Assembly (NCBI GenBank): GCA_003164135.1
Contig: PLSD01000019.1
Coordinates: forward strand, 1-59,576
DNA from: Acetobacteraceae bacterium
GTDB lineage: Bacteria; Pseudomonadota; Alphaproteobacteria; Acetobacterales; Acetobacteraceae
Length of the DNA: 59,576 nt
Reading direction: 5' to 3'
Shown: one piece after another, positions 56,588 through 59,576 of the stretch
Layout: the number at the start of each line of letters is the position of its first letter
How positions within the stretch are numbered: the first letter of the stretch is position 1
Translations under genes and position numbers: made by a program
Notes under the pieces: generated by a model
What the model saw: only the letters and a program-made list of their open reading frames with translations
What the model was told of the DNA's origin: nothing
Database searches by the model: none

Positions 56588-58048
56588 ATGGCAGAGCTTC
56601 ACGCATCGGTAGGGGGCGATCATGGCCAACTATGCGCAAACCAACCCGAAATTGTAAAGCCTCCGAAACTATCTGCCAGTATAATGTTCCGCATAGCGGA
56701 TTTTAGCGCGGTTCTGGCAATTCCGCTGGCTGGCAGCCTGCTTCGGCAAAGCACCGAAAACCTCGGGCGAAACCTCTGCTTCTGGACGCTACTCGCTTTT
56801 ATCACCGTCATGCTGGTTGCATCTCATGGCGGGTATCGAACCAACCAAATTGCGGCCCCACGAAAACAAACGGGCCTCGCAATAAACTGCTTTTTTGCGA
56901 CTAGTTTTACCATGCTTTCACTGTCTGTGCTGCTGGGACACGCCCATATCCTTAGCCAACCGTGGACAATAGCTGACCTGATCGTGACCCCTTTTGCTTT
57001 AGGTAGCGCCCGATCAATTTTAGCGAACAAGCTGACTACCGGGGATAGCCTACGTCCTGCATCCGGCTCCCTCGTAGTCTGCTACGATTATTGCTCGCGG
57101 GATATGATTGGCGCCTTGAGTGAGCATCAGATTTCGTCCCAGATTGCAGGCATTCTTTACCTCTCCAGAAAACATGTTCCAGGTTCGTCACTGAACTGGC
57201 CCGAAATACCCAGTATTCAGGCCCTCCTGAAGACGATCCATACAACGAACATTCAAGACGTCATTTTTGTGCATCATCCCGAGCTGGATGGCTTTGCGGC
57301 TACGCTCCATCAGGAGCTACTTTCAGACTTGCTGGTATACCCCGCCCGCATCTGGATGGCCTTCGATATCGCTCCAAACCTGCCGGCGCTGCTTAAGGAC
57401 AGGTCTGGCTCTTACAAACTCGTGCCGATTGTGACTGACAGCCTGGTTAGTTCACTGAACGTGACGAAGCGGGTTTTCGACTTGGCCGTCGCCACAACTT
57501 TGCTGATCGTCGCCGCCCCTGTCCTGCTGCTCTCGGCGTGCTTTGTCCGTATGAGCGGACCTGGCCCTGTCATATTCCGGCAAAGCCGTACGGGCGCCCA
57601 CGGGCAGCAATTTACGGTACTGAAACTCCGCACGATGGCCTATGACCCGGACCAGCCCTTCGCCCAGGCGCAGCACCATGACTCGCGGGTTACAACAATC
57701 GGCCATTTTCTCCGCCGCACCTCCCTGGATGAGTTATTGCAGCTTGTTAACGTCATTAAAGGTGACATGTCCCTGGTCGGTCCGCGCCCTCACGCGCCGG
57801 AGACCCAGGTGGAGGGTATCACTTTTGAGAATGCTCTGCGCCTGTACCGGCTGCGCCATCGCGTAAAACCCGGCATTACCGGGCTAGCGCAAATCCGGGG
57901 CCAGCGCGGGGAGACCAAGGTACTCAGCATGCTTGAGCAACGGCTGGCGAGTGACCTGGAATATATCCAGTCCTGGTCACTCTGGCTGGACATATCCATC
58001 ATGTTCCACACTTTGCCGGTATTGCTGACGCAGACAAATGCCTGGTGA
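56588..58048 (+). CDS. Bacterial sugar transferase (polyprenyl-phosphate phosphoglycosyl transferase)
   Basis: Initiates glycan assembly by placing a phospho-sugar on undecaprenyl phosphate; 486 aa. The N-terminal part has several hydrophobic helices (about 33-145) and a poorly conserved soluble segment (about 155-285). The catalytic C-terminal domain is clear: KRVFDLAVATTLLIVAAPVL, GPVIFRQSRTGAHGQQFTVL, KLRTM, RRTSLDELLQLVNVIKGDMS and LVGPRPHAPETQV, KPGITGLAQIRGQ. The start could instead be the ATG at 56684. The first half is AT-richer than the second. It overlaps the GT2 gene by 11 nt. Confidence 0.9.
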   Translation: MAELHASVGGDHGQLCANQPEIVKPPKLSASIMFRIADFSAVLAIPLAGSLLRQSTENLGRNLCFWTLLAFITVMLVASHGGYRTNQIAAPRKQTGLAINCFFATSFTMLSLSVLLGHAHILSQPWTIADLIVTPFALGSARSILANKLTTGDSLRPASGSLVVCYDYCSRDMIGALSEHQISSQIAGILYLSRKHVPGSSLNWPEIPSIQALLKTIHTTNIQDVIFVHHPELDGFAATLHQELLSDLLVYPARIWMAFDIAPNLPALLKDRSGSYKLVPIVTDSLVSSLNVTKRVFDLAVATTLLIVAAPVLLLSACFVRMSGPGPVIFRQSRTGAHGQQFTVLKLRTMAYDPDQPFAQAQHHDSRVTTIGHFLRRTSLDELLQLVNVIKGDMSLVGPRPHAPETQVEGITFENALRLYRLRHRVKPGITGLAQIRGQRGETKVLSMLEQRLASDLEYIQSWSLWLDISIMFHTLPVLLTQTNAW

Positions 58049-59048
58049 ACTACCCCGCCGTGAGCCCCTGAGGCTTCTGGCCGGCCGCCGCCCCGGACCT
58101 GACGCGTACGATGCAGACATTATTATCCTCTCACTTAACCGGCCGGCCGAGACAATCGAGGCAATCCAGTCCGCGCGGGCGCAACGCGGTGGAACATTTC
58201 ATGTCAACGTGCTCGACCAGGGTTCGGCGCCAGAAGTGGTGCGGAGCCTCGTGCGAACATTCTCAAATGTTCCATATTTTGCGCTTTATGCCGTGGCAGA
58301 GAACCTGGGGGTTGCCGGTGGCCGTAATCTTCTAACGTCCCTGGGGCATGGCCAAGTCATCGTGGCGCTCGATAACGATGCCGTTTTCGCTGATAACTGG
58401 GTGGCGGCCCGTGCTGTGCGGGCCTTCAGCCACCGGCCCGACCTGGGCGCGCTCGGCTTCAATATCCTCTGCGAGGATGGGATACACCCGGACAAATTCA
58501 GCTGGGGCTATCCGGCCGGGCTGATAACCCGCTTCAAGGACAAGTTCGATACCACAACCTTTGTCGGCGCCGGGCATGCCATCCGGCGCGTGACGTGGAA
58601 TGCCGCCGGTGGTTACGACGCCGCGTTTTTCTTCACATGGGAGGAATATGACTTCTGCCTCGCCGCCATCGCCCTGAACTGGAAAATTGGTTACGACGGT
58701 TCGCTCGTGGTGATCCATAAAATCTCCGCCGACGCCCGCATCGGTTGGAGCACGACTCGTATGACCTACTTCGTACGCAACCGGCTGCTCATTGGCCGTA
58801 AATGGGGGACGTCCTGGTTCGGCCTGACCCCGCGCATGCTGGGTTACCTCATAAAGGGCCTGCGAAACGGCCGGCTGGACGCCACCGTCGACGGTATTCG
58901 GGCAGCACTTTCCACCGCCCCCCCTGCCCGCCGCAAAATGCCGAAAGCCATGCGCCGGTATCTCTCTGCCAACGAGACCCGCCACCGCGGCTCCTGGCTG
59001 CAAAGGCTTCGTGTCGAGGTTCTGGGGCAGATCAACGCTGACCGTTAA
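58038..59048 (+). CDS. Glycosyltransferase family 2
   Basis: GT-A fold enzyme of 336 aa adding a sugar to a growing glycan. DADIIILSLNRPAETIEAIQ (nucleotide binding), NVLDQGSAPEVVRSLV, ENLGVAGGRNLLTSLGHGQV and IVALDNDAVFADNW (DxD-like) define the domain. GAGHAIRRVTWNAAGGYDAA with FFFTWEEYDFCLAA matches the rhamnosyltransferase-like acceptor region. Donor and acceptor are unknown. It follows the sugar transferase by an 11-nt overlap and converges on xerD. Confidence 0.9.
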   Translation: MPGELPRREPLRLLAGRRPGPDAYDADIIILSLNRPAETIEAIQSARAQRGGTFHVNVLDQGSAPEVVRSLVRTFSNVPYFALYAVAENLGVAGGRNLLTSLGHGQVIVALDNDAVFADNWVAARAVRAFSHRPDLGALGFNILCEDGIHPDKFSWGYPAGLITRFKDKFDTTTFVGAGHAIRRVTWNAAGGYDAAFFFTWEEYDFCLAAIALNWKIGYDGSLVVIHKISADARIGWSTTRMTYFVRNRLLIGRKWGTSWFGLTPRMLGYLIKGLRNGRLDATVDGIRAALSTAPPARRKMPKAMRRYLSANETRHRGSWLQRLRVEVLGQINADR

Positions 59049-59054
59049 CCTTGT

Positions 59055-59576
59055 TCAGCGTGCCAAGGGATGGTGCGCCTGCACTAGTCGCTGCAAGCGC
59101 TCCGCCAGCACATGTGTATAAATCTGCGTTGTCGCGATATCGGCGTGTCCCAGCAGTTTTTGCAGGCTACGCAAATCCGCCCCATGCGCCAGCAGATGCG
59201 AGGCAAAAGAGTGACGGAGCACATGCGGGGAGAGCCTGACCGGGTCTATGTTGGCCTTCAGCGCCACCTGCTTGAGCAACAAGGCAAAGCCCTGGCGCGT
59301 CATCGCCTGGCTGGGATTGCGGCCACTGAACAGGAAGCGCGGTGGCGGTTTGGCCTTGGCTGTCGCCTCTCGCAGCCGTGCTGCCGCCAGTTTTGCCATT
59401 TCCGAAAGGGGTACAATGCGCTCCCGTCCACCTTTGCCTTTAAGCATTAGAACCGCCGCGTCCGTCGCCAACGCGCGGGCCGGCAGCCCCAGCAACTCCG
59501 AGATGCGCAGCCCTGTAGCGTAGAGTATCTCCAACCCAGCAGTGGCCTTCAGCCCCGGCACCCCCGGGAACTCCCG
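59055..59576 (-). CDS. xerD: Tyrosine recombinase XerD, partial (cut by window edge)
   Basis: C-terminal catalytic part of a site-specific recombinase that resolves chromosome dimers at dif. The frame is open to the last base, so the N-terminal DNA-binding domain lies outside. Catalytic residues are visible: Arg in ILYATGLRISELLGLP, Lys in LMLKGKGGRERIVPLSE, His-x-x-Arg in LSPHVLRHSFASHLLAHGAD, His in LQKLLGHADIATTQIYTHV and the Tyr following it. The pattern fits XerD rather than a phage integrase. The stop is 6 nt from the GT2 stop. Confidence 0.9.
   Translation of the reverse strand, partial: REFPGVPGLKATAGLEILYATGLRISELLGLPARALATDAAVLMLKGKGGRERIVPLSEMAKLAAARLREATAKAKPPPRFLFSGRNPSQAMTRQGFALLLKQVALKANIDPVRLSPHVLRHSFASHLLAHGADLRSLQKLLGHADIATTQIYTHVLAERLQRLVQAHHPLAR

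Overview
The window reads as a stretch of chromosome from an alphaproteobacterium, most likely of the Acetobacteraceae/Rhodospirillales group (inference). The clues are a complete nuoA-N operon together with a bacterial NDUFA12-like complex I accessory subunit, an ATP12-type F1 assembly chaperone, an MlaD/DUF2155 pair, a bolA/J-domain/cobS/cobT cluster, short-form ProS, RNase J and HisZ. Base composition is GC-rich. I see no insertion sequence, prophage, CRISPR array or rRNA. The genes are almost all intact and tightly packed. Many start codons overlap the previous stop (ATGA, TAATG or GTG overlaps), and five convergent gene pairs have gaps of at most 8 nt or overlap outright.

Layout. 1-3.0 kb (minus strand): an OmpA-type porin with a perfect terminator hairpin, then the coupled set NDUFA12-like, mlaD, DUF2155. 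3.0-5.0 kb (plus): a miniature, cysteine-poor relative of the B12-dependent ribonucleotide reductase NrdJ, overlapping a RidA-family gene and preceded by two NrdR-box-like sites 32 bp apart. 5.1-9.2 kb (plus): a membrane nucleotide-sugar dehydratase, a DegT-type aminotransferase and a proline iminopeptidase. 9.2-13.5 kb (minus): lolD, lolC, proS and a membrane acyltransferase. 13.8-31.1 kb (minus): one long operon, nuoABCDEFGHIJKLMN-birA-coaX-rnj. 31.2-38.2 kb (minus): tRNA-Asp, tRNA-Val and a protein quality-control block (tig, clpP, clpX, lon, HU) with tRNA-Leu upstream of tig.

38.4-44.7 kb: AsmA, ATP12 and acylphosphatase in one coupled operon, then gabT, a convergent Na+/H+ antiporter-like gene, and a 42-residue single-helix membrane protein. 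44.7-51.0 kb: a creatininase-family hydrolase divergent from manC, then bolA divergent from a J-domain protein followed by cobS and cobT (cobalt insertion in aerobic B12 synthesis). 51.0-53.5 kb (minus): an MBOAT O-acyltransferase with an SGNH-like partner. 53.6-59.0 kb (plus): hisZ, purA, then a polysaccharide set (GtrA, phosphoglycosyl transferase, GT2). The window ends inside xerD, which is cut by the edge.

Functional themes are respiration (complex I and cofactor/assembly genes), envelope building (OmpA, Mla, Lol, AsmA, nucleotide-sugar and glycan O-acylation genes), proteostasis, and B12-linked metabolism. The most unusual item is the NrdJ-derived protein at 3044-4555. It keeps the N-terminal and C-terminal signatures of class II ribonucleotide reductase, has only two cysteines, and sits behind what looks like an NrdR operator pair. 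All functional calls were made by reading the sequence; no database search was run.
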